Positions 1 to 7,505 of a stretch of 64,000 bases of DNA are shown one piece after another. Each line of letters starts with the position of its first letter. The first letter of the stretch is position 1. The translations under genes were made by a program, and so were the position numbers. The notes below the pieces were generated by a model, which was given only the letters and a program-made list of their open reading frames with translations, was not told the DNA's origin and searched no databases. The stretch lies in the NCBI GenBank assembly GCA_017458845.1, contig JAFSZY010000014.1:1-64000 (forward strand), in the 5' to 3' direction. The stretch comes from Ruminococcus sp. (GTDB lineage: Bacteria > Bacillota > Clostridia > Oscillospirales > Acutalibacteraceae).

Positions 1-1
1 C

Positions 2-523
2 ATCATTTACGCTCCCGTTCGTACTCTGGCGGAGAGCACGATTGTCACAAACGGCGACCAGACCGACACAATCGTTTCTCTTATGTCCTGCGGACGTACA
101 TTTGAGCAGAGTCTCAGCGCCCGTGAGTTTGAGCCCGACGCTCCCAACTATACACCCCGTATCAGCGGAATTGTAAACTGCCGCACAGAGGCGGACGCCA
201 GAGGCGAAAAGCTTTCATACACTATGTCTATCCTCAAGAGCGCCAACGGCGACCCCAAGTGCTGCCAGCGCTTTACATTTGACTATGCTCATCCGCTCAG
301 AGGTCAGGGTCACTTCCTTCACACATATATGGGCGACGGCGACCCGCTCCCCAGCTTTGAGGGAGAGCCCACACTTGTTGAGATCGGCAACGACGACATC
401 GACGCTTTCGCGAAGAAAGTCTGGGACGCTCTCGATCCCGACAATAAGGTAAGTCTGTTTGTAAGATACATTGATATTGCTACCAACAAGGCGACATCAA
501 GAATCATAAATAAGAATAAGTAA
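2..523 (+). CDS. IMP cyclohydrolase, PurO-type (5' end outside window)
   Basis: The reading frame is open from the window edge to the TAA at 521-523, giving the last 173 residues; the N-terminus lies upstream. The visible part has the conserved pieces of the stand-alone IMP cyclohydrolase family (COG3363, archaeal PurO-like): VTNGDQTDTI, then REFEPDAPNYTPRISGI and HPLRGQGHFLHTYMGDGDPLPSFEGEP. The enzyme closes the ring of FAICAR to IMP, the last step of purine synthesis. In most bacteria this is the N-terminal domain of bifunctional PurH; here it is a separate gene directly upstream of a transformylase-only PurH, so the two together replace PurH. The ATG at 83 is internal and is not the start. 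Confidence 0.88.
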   Translation: MIYAPVRTLAESTIVTNGDQTDTIVSLMSCGRTFEQSLSAREFEPDAPNYTPRISGIVNCRTEADARGEKLSYTMSILKSANGDPKCCQRFTFDYAHPLRGQGHFLHTYMGDGDPLPSFEGEPTLVEIGNDDIDAFAKKVWDALDPDNKVSLFVRYIDIATNKATSRIINKNK

Positions 524-540
524 AGTGTAAAACTAAACGT

Positions 541-700
541 AGGGCGTGTCCCCTTTTAAGGGGACCGAAATCTTGATTTCGAGGGGTCGCACAGCCCTTT
601 AGAGGCGGTCCTTTTTATCCGTACGTGAGGATATAAAGGAAAGATAATCCCCCAAAATCAATTACTGCACAATAATGATTTTGACCCCTTTAAAAAGGGG
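541..700. repeat. Intergenic palindromic repeat block
   Basis: The gap between the two purine genes is filled with short perfect inverted repeats. CCCCTT-TT-AAGGGG lies at 550-563 and CGAAATC-TT-GATTTCG at 566-581. A GGGC/GCCC pair (about 542-545 with 593-596) encloses both, so 541-599 could fold as one large stem with inner hairpins. A second set follows: AAAATCA/TGATTTT arms around 655-683, then CCCCTTT-AA-AAAGGGG near 685-700. No open frame of note is present. It resembles the small palindromic intergenic repeats common in gut Firmicutes; whether it mobilises or affects mRNA stability is not visible. Confidence 0.5.
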
Positions 701-718
701 TACAACGGAGGTAATTTT

Positions 719-1789
719 ATGAACGAACTCGCATTAAAATACGGTTGTAACCCTAACCAGAAACCGTCAAAAATATTTATGAAAGACGGTTCTGATTTGC
801 CCGTAGAGGTACTCAACGGCAAGCCCGGTTACATCAACTTTCTCGACGCTTTCAACTCCTGGCAGCTTGTAAAGGAGCTTAAAGCCGCTACAGGTTTACC
901 CTCAGCCGCTTCCTTTAAGCACGTCAGCCCCGCGGGCGCTGCTGTAGCTACCGAGCTTTCCGACACTATGAAGAAGATTTATTTCGTAGACGATTTGGAA
1001 CTCACTCCCATAGCTTCCGCTTACGCTAAAGCAAGAGGCGCGGACAGAATGTCCTCATACGGCGACTGGGTAGCTCTCTCCGATACCTGTGACAAGGAGA
1101 CCGCCACACTCTTAGCCCGTGAGGTTTCCGACGGCGTTATCGCTCCCGACTATACACCCGACGCGCTCGAGATTCTCAAGACAAAGCGCAAGGGCAACTA
1201 CAACGTTGTCAAGATTGACCCCGACTACACTCCCGCTCCCATAGAGCACAAGGACGTTTTCGGTATCACATTTGAGCAGGGCAGAAACGAGCTCAAAATT
1301 GACGAGGAAATGATTACAGCAAGCATCCCTACAGCCAACAAGGATTTCCCCGAGGACGCTAAGCGCGACCTTATCATCGCTTTAATCACTCTCAAATACA
1401 CACAGTCAAACTCCGTTTGCTACGCCAAGGACGGACAGGCTATCGGCGTCGGCGCGGGTCAGCAGAGCCGTGTTCACTGCACAAGGCTCGCGGGCAACAA
1501 GGCTGACATCTGGTGGCTCAGACAGCACCCCAAGGTGCTCGGCTTACAGTTCGTTGACGACATCCGCCGACCCGACCGCGACAACACAATCGACGTTTAT
1601 ATCTCCGACGAGTACGAGGACGTACTCCGTGACGGCACATGGCAGAAGCTCTTTAAGGTTAAGCCCGAGCCTCTCACAGCCGAGGAAAAGAAGGGATGGA
1701 TTGCTAAGAACAGCGGCGTAAGCCTCGGCTCAGACGCTTTCTTCCCGTTTGGCGATAACATCGAGCGCGCCCGCAAGTCTGGCGTATAG
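719..1789 (+). CDS. purH: AICAR formyltransferase (PurH transformylase domain only), C-terminally truncated by in-frame TAG
   Basis: The 356-residue product matches the clostridial stand-alone phosphoribosylaminoimidazolecarboxamide formyltransferase, which transfers a formyl group from 10-formyl-THF to AICAR. The catalytic Lys-His pair is in SFKHVSPAGAA (K67, H68); TLKYTQSNSVCYAKDGQ and GAGQQSRVHCTRLAG follow, then SDAFFPFGDNIERA near the end. There is no IMP cyclohydrolase domain, consistent with the separate PurO-type gene upstream. The start ATG has a GGAGGT site about 8 bases upstream. The frame stops at TAG 1787-1789, but the same frame continues with the conserved family C-terminus to a TGA at 1895-1897, so the natural length would be 392. 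The enzyme as written is probably inactive unless the TAG is an error or is read through. Confidence 0.87.
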   Translation: MNELALKYGCNPNQKPSKIFMKDGSDLPVEVLNGKPGYINFLDAFNSWQLVKELKAATGLPSAASFKHVSPAGAAVATELSDTMKKIYFVDDLELTPIASAYAKARGADRMSSYGDWVALSDTCDKETATLLAREVSDGVIAPDYTPDALEILKTKRKGNYNVVKIDPDYTPAPIEHKDVFGITFEQGRNELKIDEEMITASIPTANKDFPEDAKRDLIIALITLKYTQSNSVCYAKDGQAIGVGAGQQSRVHCTRLAGNKADIWWLRQHPKVLGLQFVDDIRRPDRDNTIDVYISDEYEDVLRDGTWQKLFKVKPEPLTAEEKKGWIAKNSGVSLGSDAFFPFGDNIERARKSGV

Positions 1790-1897
1790 TATGTGGCTCA
1801 GCCGGGCGGTTCTATCCGTGACGACAACGTTATCGAGACCTGTGACAAGTACAATATGACAATGTGCTTTACGGGAATCAGACTTTTCCATCACTGA
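1787..1897 (+). pseudogene. Detached C-terminal tail of the AICAR formyltransferase, after a nonsense codon
   Basis: After TAG 1787-1789 the same frame reads 35 codons without a stop and ends at TGA 1895-1897. The translation contains [18 protein letters not shown] and ends FTGIRLFHH. This is the near-invariant end of PurH-family transformylases; E. coli PurH also has [12 protein letters not shown] near its end. In ATIC structures the Arg and Phe of the terminal RLFHH contact the AICAR substrate. One base change (AAG or AAA to TAG) accounts for the break, and no frameshift is needed. The tail lacks its own start codon and ribosome site. Confidence 0.85.
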
Positions 1898-2224
1898 TTA
1901 ATAAGCCCTCCCTTGGGGGAGGGTGCCGAACGTAGTGAGGCGGGAGAGGGTCCCCTTGCTAATGGGCTTACTATCAAACGTTTGATGAAGCGAGCATATA
2001 TAAATATGGACCCTCTATCGACCAAATCGCAAGCGATTTGCCCACTTTTTCCTTGGCATGAACGGCTTCCTAAGCCGGAGACGGCAAACCCTCTGTCGCA
2101 TTTGCGACATCTCCCTTAGTAAGGGAGTCTCACTTTTGCCGGCGTTGCCGACATTTCCCCTAAAAGGGGAATTTCCCAAGGGAAAGCTTGGTGCTCCTTT
2201 CAAAAATTTCTAAAGAGGTAAAAT
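1898..2224. repeat. Gene-free mosaic of short palindromes between purH and purD
   Basis: This 327-base gap holds a chain of perfect short inverted repeats. They include CCCTCCC-TTGG-GGGAGGG (1906-1923), CAAACGTTTG (1975-1984), AAATCGC-AA-GCGATTT (2024-2039), TGTCGCA-TT-TGCGACA (2094-2109), CTCCCTTA-G-TAAGGGAG (about 2111-2127) and CCCCT-AAA-AGGGG (about 2157-2169). The sequence changes character at nearly every arm, as if several repeat elements were nested. A 68-codon frame inside it is made of the repeats and has no family resemblance, so I do not call it. The last bases (about 2212-2224) carry the purD ribosome binding site AGAGG. Confidence 0.6.
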
Positions 2225-3490
2225 ATGAAAATACTTATGGTAGGTTCGGGCGGACGTGAGCACGCTCTTATCAAGAAGCTCAAGGAAAGTCCCAAATGTA
2301 CAAAACTCTATTGCGCCCCGGGTAACGGCGGTATCTCAAAGGACGCCGAGTGCGTAAACATAGGCGCGATGGATATAGACAATATGGTCAAGTTCGCCAA
2401 GGATGAGCAGATTGACCTCGTATTCGTAGCTCCCGATGACCCGCTCGCGGCTGGTATGGTTGACGCTATGGAAAAGGCGGGTATCCGCGCTTTCGGTCCC
2501 AACGCTGACGCGGCAATCATCGAGGCTTCCAAGGTTTTCTCAAAGAACCTGATGAAGAAGTACAACATCCCCACAGCTAAGTACGAGGTTTTCAGCGACC
2601 CCCAAAAGGCGATTGAATACATCGAGTCCGAGAACACAACTCCCGTTGTCGTCAAGGCGGACGGTCTCGCTCTCGGCAAGGGCGTTATCATAGCTCAGAC
2701 AATTGACGAAGCCAAAGCCGCCGTCAAGTCCATTATGGAGGACAAGCAGTTCGGCGACTCGGGCAACAATATCGTTATTGAGGAGTTTTTGACTGGTCCC
2801 GAGGTAAGTGTTCTCGCGTTTACGGACGGCAAGGTTGTAAAGCCTATGGTCAGCTCCAAGGATCACAAGCGCGCCTATGACAACGACGAAGGCCTCAACA
2901 CGGGCGGAATGGGCACGGTTAGCCCCAATCCTTATTATACTGATGAAATCGCGGACGAGTGTTACAAAACAATTTTTGTTCCTACAATCAAGGCTATGGC
3001 GATTGAGGGCAGGCCTTTCAAGGGTTGTCTCTACTTCGGTCTTATGATTACCCCGAACGGTCCCAAGGTTATCGAGTATAACGCGCGTTTCGGCGATCCC
3101 GAGGCTCAGGTTGTACTCCCGAGATTAAAAACTGATTTGGTTGACATCTGCGAGGCTATCATTGACGAAAAGCTTAAGGACGTTGACATCGAGTGGTACG
3201 ACGGTGCAACAGCCTGTGTAGTTATGGCGAGCGGCGGCTATCCCGTAGCGTACAAAAAGGGTATCGAGATTACAGGTCTCGACGAGAACGGCTCTGTTGA
3301 CGGCGCTATTGTCTACCACGCGGGCACAAAGCTCGAGAACGGTAAAATGCTCACAAACGGCGGACGTGTACTCGGTGTAACGGCGAGAGCCGAAACACTC
3401 GACGAAGCTCTCGACAAAGCCTACGCCGCGGTCAGGAAGATTAACTTCGACGGTGCTCATTACAGAACAGATATAGGCAGAACTAAATAA
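2225..3490 (+). CDS. purD: Phosphoribosylamine-glycine ligase (GARS)
   Basis: This 421-residue ATP-grasp ligase is the usual length for PurD. It joins glycine to 5-phosphoribosylamine in step two of purine synthesis. Family signatures are visible: MKILMVGSGGREHAL at the N-terminus, CAPGNGGI, the nucleotide-binding VVKADGLALGKGV near 140-155, GGMGTVSPNPYY, and EYNARFGDPEAQVVLPRL with metal and phosphate ligands near 285-300. The start ATG has an AGAGG site 8 bases upstream. It is the last gene of the purine set and is followed at once by a strong terminator. Confidence 0.97.
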   Translation: MKILMVGSGGREHALIKKLKESPKCTKLYCAPGNGGISKDAECVNIGAMDIDNMVKFAKDEQIDLVFVAPDDPLAAGMVDAMEKAGIRAFGPNADAAIIEASKVFSKNLMKKYNIPTAKYEVFSDPQKAIEYIESENTTPVVVKADGLALGKGVIIAQTIDEAKAAVKSIMEDKQFGDSGNNIVIEEFLTGPEVSVLAFTDGKVVKPMVSSKDHKRAYDNDEGLNTGGMGTVSPNPYYTDEIADECYKTIFVPTIKAMAIEGRPFKGCLYFGLMITPNGPKVIEYNARFGDPEAQVVLPRLKTDLVDICEAIIDEKLKDVDIEWYDGATACVVMASGGYPVAYKKGIEITGLDENGSVDGAIVYHAGTKLENGKMLTNGGRVLGVTARAETLDEALDKAYAAVRKINFDGAHYRTDIGRTK

Positions 3491-3494
3491 ATAT

Positions 3495-3525
3495 AAAAAA
3501 TCCCCGAAATTTTCGGGGATTTTTT
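3495..3525 (+). terminator. Rho-independent terminator after purD
   Basis: A TCCCCGAAA stem pairs with TTTCGGGGA and is followed by TTTTT; A-rich sequence on the other side makes it bidirectional. The same stem recurs at 4630-4655 after the next gene. Confidence 0.85.
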
Positions 3526-3535
3526 ACTGAAACAC

Positions 3536-3564
3536 TTGACAATTAATTGTTCCGAAGCTAGTAT
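3536..3564 (+). promoter_or_regulatory. Candidate sigma-A promoter for the lipoprotein gene
   Basis: TTGACA (3536-3541) and TAGTAT (3559-3564) are separated by 17 bases. An overlapping TATAAT (3562-3567) would give a spacer of 20. The gene start is 43 bases downstream of the -10. Confidence 0.6.
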
Positions 3565-3606
3565 AATACCAAATAAATTTGTCTGCCTGTTCAGGGAGGT
3601 TTTGCT

Positions 3607-4623
3607 ATGAAGAAAATGATTTTAATTTCTCTTTCTATTGTTATTTGTTTTTCTTTTATTTTATCTTCCTGCTCTGAAAAATACGATAAATCTCAATACA
3701 CACAAAAGGAAATTAAATACCCGATAAACGCCGAATTTGACGCAAATAATAAAGCAACATATTATGATAACCTTGATTACTACGGATATTATGATTTTCT
3801 TGATTTTCTTGATGTTATAGAGTACAGTGATATAAAACCAAAGTATAATATCGAAAAAGATGTCGACCCGTTTTATCTTACGGAAGGATGGGATGAGGGA
3901 GAATACTGGGAAATTAATTATGAAGCTTTGGCGAGCAATTATTACAGGAGTTTTCAGTCCGCGGTGCGTCAGTCGGGAGATTATATAATCTCGGATTTTA
4001 AAGACGGCGTGTGTATTAACAAGCTGATTTTTGATAAAAACAAATACAAAAGTAAAGATATAACAATAAAGATTCCTGAAACTATTGAAGGCAAAAAGGT
4101 TTTGAAGCTTAGCGGGTATATAAAAGATTATGATGAAGATATTTATCACGATAGATTTATGCAGCATGGTTTTTTAAATGAATTTCCCAGAAATTATAAG
4201 ATACACTTGATTATTCCGTCTACGGTTACTGATATAAGCGACTGCGGGCTTTACGGCTATTATTATCATGATTATGACGATTATTATTACGTAAAAGCTT
4301 CATACATTGAGGTAAGTCCTGATAATAAAAACTTCAGCTCAATAGACGGTGCTTTATATAGTAAAGACAAAAAATGGTTGTTGCTATTTCCTGACGATTA
4401 TTATGACTCGAAAGATTTTGTTGTTCCCGGGAGTGTAGAAAACATTTTAGATGTTTTTGAGGAGCTTAAATTCAAATCCTTGACAATAGGCAAAAATGTA
4501 AAACATATTTATTCTGATTACTTTGATAATAAAAAATGTATTGTTGATATTTATAAAAATTCTTACGCCGATAAGTGGTTTAAGGGTATTGATTTTGAAG
4601 CTAAGATAAAATTTCTTGATTAA
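3607..4623 (+). CDS. Secreted lipoprotein with BspA-like (LRR_5) repeats, function unknown
   Basis: The protein has 338 residues. The N-terminus is a typical lipoprotein signal peptide: Lys-rich start, hydrophobic core, then LSSC with Cys22 as the predicted lipid-attachment residue. The middle is very rich in Asp and Tyr. The C-terminal half reads like BspA-type leucine-rich repeat units, e.g. LIIPSTVTDISDCGLY, then IEVSPDNKNFSSIDGALYS with LLLFP, then a VPGSVENI and LTIGKNVKHI rung. Such repeats usually mediate surface binding, but no ligand can be inferred. The gene is clearly more AT-rich than its neighbours and is bracketed by two near-identical terminators, each followed by a TTGACA promoter, so it looks like an inserted single-gene unit. 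The start has GGGAGG about 7 bases upstream. Confidence 0.75.
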   Translation: MKKMILISLSIVICFSFILSSCSEKYDKSQYTQKEIKYPINAEFDANNKATYYDNLDYYGYYDFLDFLDVIEYSDIKPKYNIEKDVDPFYLTEGWDEGEYWEINYEALASNYYRSFQSAVRQSGDYIISDFKDGVCINKLIFDKNKYKSKDITIKIPETIEGKKVLKLSGYIKDYDEDIYHDRFMQHGFLNEFPRNYKIHLIIPSTVTDISDCGLYGYYYHDYDDYYYVKASYIEVSPDNKNFSSIDGALYSKDKKWLLLFPDDYYDSKDFVVPGSVENILDVFEELKFKSLTIGKNVKHIYSDYFDNKKCIVDIYKNSYADKWFKGIDFEAKIKFLD

Positions 4624-4629
4624 TTAATA

Positions 4630-4655
4630 GTCCCCGAAAATTTCGGGGATTTTTT
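4630..4655 (+). terminator. Rho-independent terminator after the lipoprotein gene
   Basis: The stem TCCCCGAAA/TTTCGGGGA is followed by TTTTTT. It is nearly the same sequence as the purD terminator at 3495-3525. Confidence 0.85.
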
Positions 4656-4665
4656 AAATTTGTGA

Positions 4666-4694
4666 TTGACAAGTAAACTTGGCAGAGTTACAAT
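4666..4694 (+). promoter_or_regulatory. Promoter of the DUF6442/XRE operon
   Basis: TTGACA (4666-4671) and TACAAT (4689-4694) are separated by 17 bases. A dyad, CAAGT-AA-ACTTG (4670-4681), overlaps the end of the -35 and the spacer, where a repressor would block polymerase. Confidence 0.7.
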
Positions 4695-4717
4695 ATAACT
4701 GCAAAGAAAACTTGGCA
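4670..4717 (+). promoter_or_regulatory. Candidate autoregulatory operator pair
   Basis: Two related sites, CAAGTAAACTTGGCA (4670-4684) and CAAAGAAAACTTGGCA (4702-4717), share AAACTTGGCA exactly 33 bases apart, about three helical turns. They flank the -10 box. The first contains a perfect CAAGT/ACTTG dyad and the second a CTTG-G-CAAG dyad (4711-4719). The operon encodes a small XRE-type regulator, so self-control is a reasonable inference. Confidence 0.5.
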
Positions 4718-4730
4718 AGGAGATGCTGTT

Positions 4731-5054
4731 ATGAATAAAGAAGAAATTTTGGCTAAAAGCCGTGAGGAAAACAAGAATCAGGATGAGCGCGAGAAGTTCG
4801 CTATTGCAAAAGCCAGCCAAAAGGCTACCTTTATCGGAGCCATAGTATGCTGTTTCTTTATTGTTCTTGATATATTCCTGGATAACGGAATATTCTATCC
4901 TGTTTACAGCATTTATTTGGCTATTACAGGCTCAACGCTTTTGTTTAAGTACTACTATCTCAAAAAGACGCATGAACTTATATTCGGAATCATTGAGATT
5001 CTTATCGCTATAGGGTTTATCGTTTTGTATATTCTTCATGAGGTAAAGTTCTGA
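4731..5054 (+). CDS. DUF6442-like small membrane protein
   Basis: The 107-residue protein begins MNKEEILAKSREENKNQDERE, a charged cytoplasmic head typical of the DUF6442 family. Three predicted membrane segments follow at about 33-50, 55-73 and 83-103, then a short tail. Its function is not known. Its stop overlaps the start of an XRE regulator by one base (TGATG), so the two are translated together; this pairing is frequent in Firmicutes. The start has AAGGAG about 7 bases upstream. The partner regulator and possible operators suggest a self-regulated unit, possibly stress- or envelope-responsive, but that is a guess. Confidence 0.7.
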   Translation: MNKEEILAKSREENKNQDEREKFAIAKASQKATFIGAIVCCFFIVLDIFLDNGIFYPVYSIYLAITGSTLLFKYYYLKKTHELIFGIIEILIAIGFIVLYILHEVKF

Positions 5055-5260
5055 TGGATGACAAGCTTGTACTCAAAAATTCGCTCAAGCTGGCAAGAAG
5101 CGAAAAGGGAATGTCTCAGTCGGATTTGGCAAAGCTGGTCGGCGTGTCCCGCAACACCATCAGCTCAATAGAAACAGGGCAGTTCAACCCGACAGCTAAA
5201 CTTGCCCTGATACTCTGTATCGCCCTCGACAAAAAATTTGAGGAACTGTTTTATTTTTAA
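5054..5260 (+). CDS. Small XRE-family helix-turn-helix regulator
   Basis: The protein has 68 residues and is almost entirely an HTH_3 domain: KLARSEKGMSQSDLAKLVGVSRNTISSIETGQ with the recognition helix around SRNTISSIE, then LALILCIALDKKFEELFYF. It is a likely DNA-binding repressor. It is coupled by a one-base overlap to the DUF6442-like gene and has no separate ribosome site of note. The likely targets are the repeats over the operon promoter at 4670-4717. Confidence 0.88.
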   Translation: MDDKLVLKNSLKLARSEKGMSQSDLAKLVGVSRNTISSIETGQFNPTAKLALILCIALDKKFEELFYF

Positions 5261-5263
5261 CAA

Positions 5264-5288
5264 AAAGGCTTCCGTTATGGAAGCCTTT
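5264..5288. terminator. Bidirectional terminator between the XRE gene and copA
   Basis: A perfect 10-base stem, AAAGGCTTCC/GGAAGCCTTT, with loop GTTAT, lies between convergent genes with A/T runs on both sides. It can end transcription from either strand. Confidence 0.88.
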
Positions 5289-5290
5289 GT

Positions 5291-7474
5291 TTATTTATTG
5301 AACCTTTTCAATCTCAGCGCGTTAGACACAACACAAATCGAGCTCAGGCTCATTGCGATTGTGCCGAACATCGGCTGCAGCTGCCATCCGAGCAGCGAGT
5401 AAAAAGCTCCAGCCGCGAGAGGTATGCAGATTATATTATAGATGAAAGCCCAGAACAGGTTTTCCTTAATATTTCTCAGTACCGCCTTGCTCAGCTTGAT
5501 TGTGGTGACAACGTCCGTGAGGTCGTTTTTCATCAGCACTATGTCGGCTGAGTCAATCGCGATGTCGGTTCCCGCGCCGATAGCTATTCCCACGTCCGCG
5601 CGCACTAAGGCGGGGGAGTCGTTGATTCCGTCGCCCACCATAGCGACAACGCTGTTTTCCTGATATTTCCTGACTATTTCCTCTTTTTCATTTGGCAGAA
5701 CCTGAGAGTACGCGGTCTTTATGCCCGCGGCTTTTTTGATATATTCGGCGGTCTGCTTGTTGTCGCCCGTCAGCATAACCGTTTCAATGTCAAGGGAATT
5801 TAGCTTACTTACTGCGTCTTTGCTGCTTTCCTTGATAATGTCCGCAACAGCGATAATGCCAATTACCTTTTTCTCGTCAGCAAAGAACAGGGGAGTCTTA
5901 CCGTTGTTATATAATTCTTTTATGGAATTATTATCAAAATCAATTGAGTTTTTCTTTATGAATTCAAGGTTTCCCGAATAATACTTTTTGTTTTCAATCT
6001 CAGCCGAAATCCCCGAGCCTGTATATGACTTGAAATTTTTGGCTTTTAAGAGCTCCACGCCGTTTTCTTTGGCGTATTCTACAACAGCTTTGCCCAGAGG
6101 ATGCTCTGACTCATTTTCGAGCGCGTAGGCTATTTTCAGGAAATCGTCTTTTTCAATATAGGGGAGAACGTCGGTGACGGCAGGCTCTCCTTTTGTAATT
6201 GTGCCTGTTTTATCGAGTACAACGGTCTTTACCTTGTTGGCGATTTCCACAGCCTCGGCGGACTTTATGAGTATGCCGTACTGAGCCGCTTTGCCTGTAC
6301 CTACCATAATCGCCGTGGGAGTGGCGAGCCCCAAAGCGCAGGGGCAGGAGATTACAAGCACAGCAATACCGAACGAAATCGCCCTGCCGAAGTCAGCGCC
6401 GACCAAAAGCCATATAATAGTGGTTATAATCGCGATACCGATTACCGAGGGGACGAATACCGCCGCTATTCTGTCTGCTATTCTGGCGATAGGAGCCTTT
6501 GAAGTTGTGGCGTCCTCAACGAGCTTTATAATTTTTGACAGCGTCGTGTCCGCGCCAGTGTTTACCGCTTCAATTTTAATATAGCCTGACTGCAATACAG
6601 TGCCGCCTGTCACATTATCACCCACAGCTTTGTCCGCGGGTATGCTCTCGCCCGTGATAGCACTCTCGTCAACACTGCAATTGCCCTCGATAATTTTGCC
6701 GTCAACGGGTATGCTTAAGCCGTTTTTGCAGATTACTATGTCACCCTGTTTGAGCGAGGTTGTGGGGACTTCAATCTCCTCTCCGTCTTTTTCAACAATC
6801 GCTGTTTTGGGCGTGAGCTTTATGAGTTTGCTTATCGCGGAGGAGGTTTTGCTTTTGCTCTTGCTCTCCAGGAATTTGCCTATAGTGATGAATGTCAGTA
6901 TCATTCCCGCCGACTCAAAGTAATAGTGCTCGCTCATACCGTAAACGCTGTTTATTATCAGGTTGTACACGCTGTACGCGACCGATACGCCCGCGCCCAG
7001 AGCTATAAGAGCGTCCATATTGGGGTTGAGCTTAAACAGCGATTTGAAACCATTAATAAAATATTTTTTGTTAAGTATCAGAATAGGAATAAGCAAAACA
7101 ATTTCCGCAATACCAAGCACCGTCATATTCTCCAGAACAGGAATATGCACACCGACCATATGGCTCATACTTACAAGCATCAGGGGAATCAGGAATACAA
7201 TTGAAAGTATCAGCTGTTTTTTTGTTTTGTCCGCGTTTTCGCTATACTCCTCATTTTGCGCGGAATACTCCTTTGCGTCGTAGCCCGCTTTTTTAACAGC
7301 GGCTATTATTTTTTTATTGTTTAAAACATTTTCGTCATAACAGGCGTCCATAGTGTTCGCGAGCAGGTTTACGTTGACCGATTCTACTCCGTCAAGGTTT
7401 TTTACAGCCTTTTCCACGTGAGCCTGACACGCCGAGCACATCATACCCATAACATTAAACTTTTGATTTTTCAT
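5291..7474 (-). CDS. copA: Copper-exporting P1B-type ATPase
   Basis: This is a full-length heavy-metal ATPase. Counting from the longest frame (7486), one N-terminal HMA domain carries the metal site MCSAC (C17, C20). The actuator TGE is at 278-280, the membrane CPC motif at 381-383, the phosphorylated Asp in DKTGT at 425, the SEHPLG nucleotide loop at 460-465 and GDGIND at 618-623. YN in TM7 (683-684) and MSLSS in TM8 are the CopA-type residues specific for Cu(I). I place the start at ATG 7474 because GGTGA sits 7 bases upstream of it; the ATG at 7486 lacks a good site. No copZ, csoR or copY is adjacent. It exports excess copper from the cytosol. Confidence 0.94.
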   Translation of the reverse strand: MKNQKFNVMGMMCSACQAHVEKAVKNLDGVESVNVNLLANTMDACYDENVLNNKKIIAAVKKAGYDAKEYSAQNEEYSENADKTKKQLILSIVFLIPLMLVSMSHMVGVHIPVLENMTVLGIAEIVLLIPILILNKKYFINGFKSLFKLNPNMDALIALGAGVSVAYSVYNLIINSVYGMSEHYYFESAGMILTFITIGKFLESKSKSKTSSAISKLIKLTPKTAIVEKDGEEIEVPTTSLKQGDIVICKNGLSIPVDGKIIEGNCSVDESAITGESIPADKAVGDNVTGGTVLQSGYIKIEAVNTGADTTLSKIIKLVEDATTSKAPIARIADRIAAVFVPSVIGIAIITTIIWLLVGADFGRAISFGIAVLVISCPCALGLATPTAIMVGTGKAAQYGILIKSAEAVEIANKVKTVVLDKTGTITKGEPAVTDVLPYIEKDDFLKIAYALENESEHPLGKAVVEYAKENGVELLKAKNFKSYTGSGISAEIENKKYYSGNLEFIKKNSIDFDNNSIKELYNNGKTPLFFADEKKVIGIIAVADIIKESSKDAVSKLNSLDIETVMLTGDNKQTAEYIKKAAGIKTAYSQVLPNEKEEIVRKYQENSVVAMVGDGINDSPALVRADVGIAIGAGTDIAIDSADIVLMKNDLTDVVTTIKLSKAVLRNIKENLFWAFIYNIICIPLAAGAFYSLLGWQLQPMFGTIAMSLSSICVVSNALRLKRFNK

Positions 7475-7505
7475 AATAATCACCATAGTTTTTCAATTCT
7501 AACTA

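Noticed and set aside
1913-2119. 68-codon plus-strand frame after purH
   Set aside because: It is built from palindromic repeats, has no family resemblance and no good ribosome site.
2600-2866. Long antisense frames opposite purD, smc, leuS and mutS
   Set aside because: They mirror the codon structure of strongly recognised genes on the plus strand and match no family.
3661-4167. 168-codon minus-strand frame inside the lipoprotein gene
   Set aside because: It is the complement of an Asp/Tyr-rich, AT-rich coding region and lies opposite a signal-peptide-bearing gene; low-complexity Ile/Phe content is an artefact of that.
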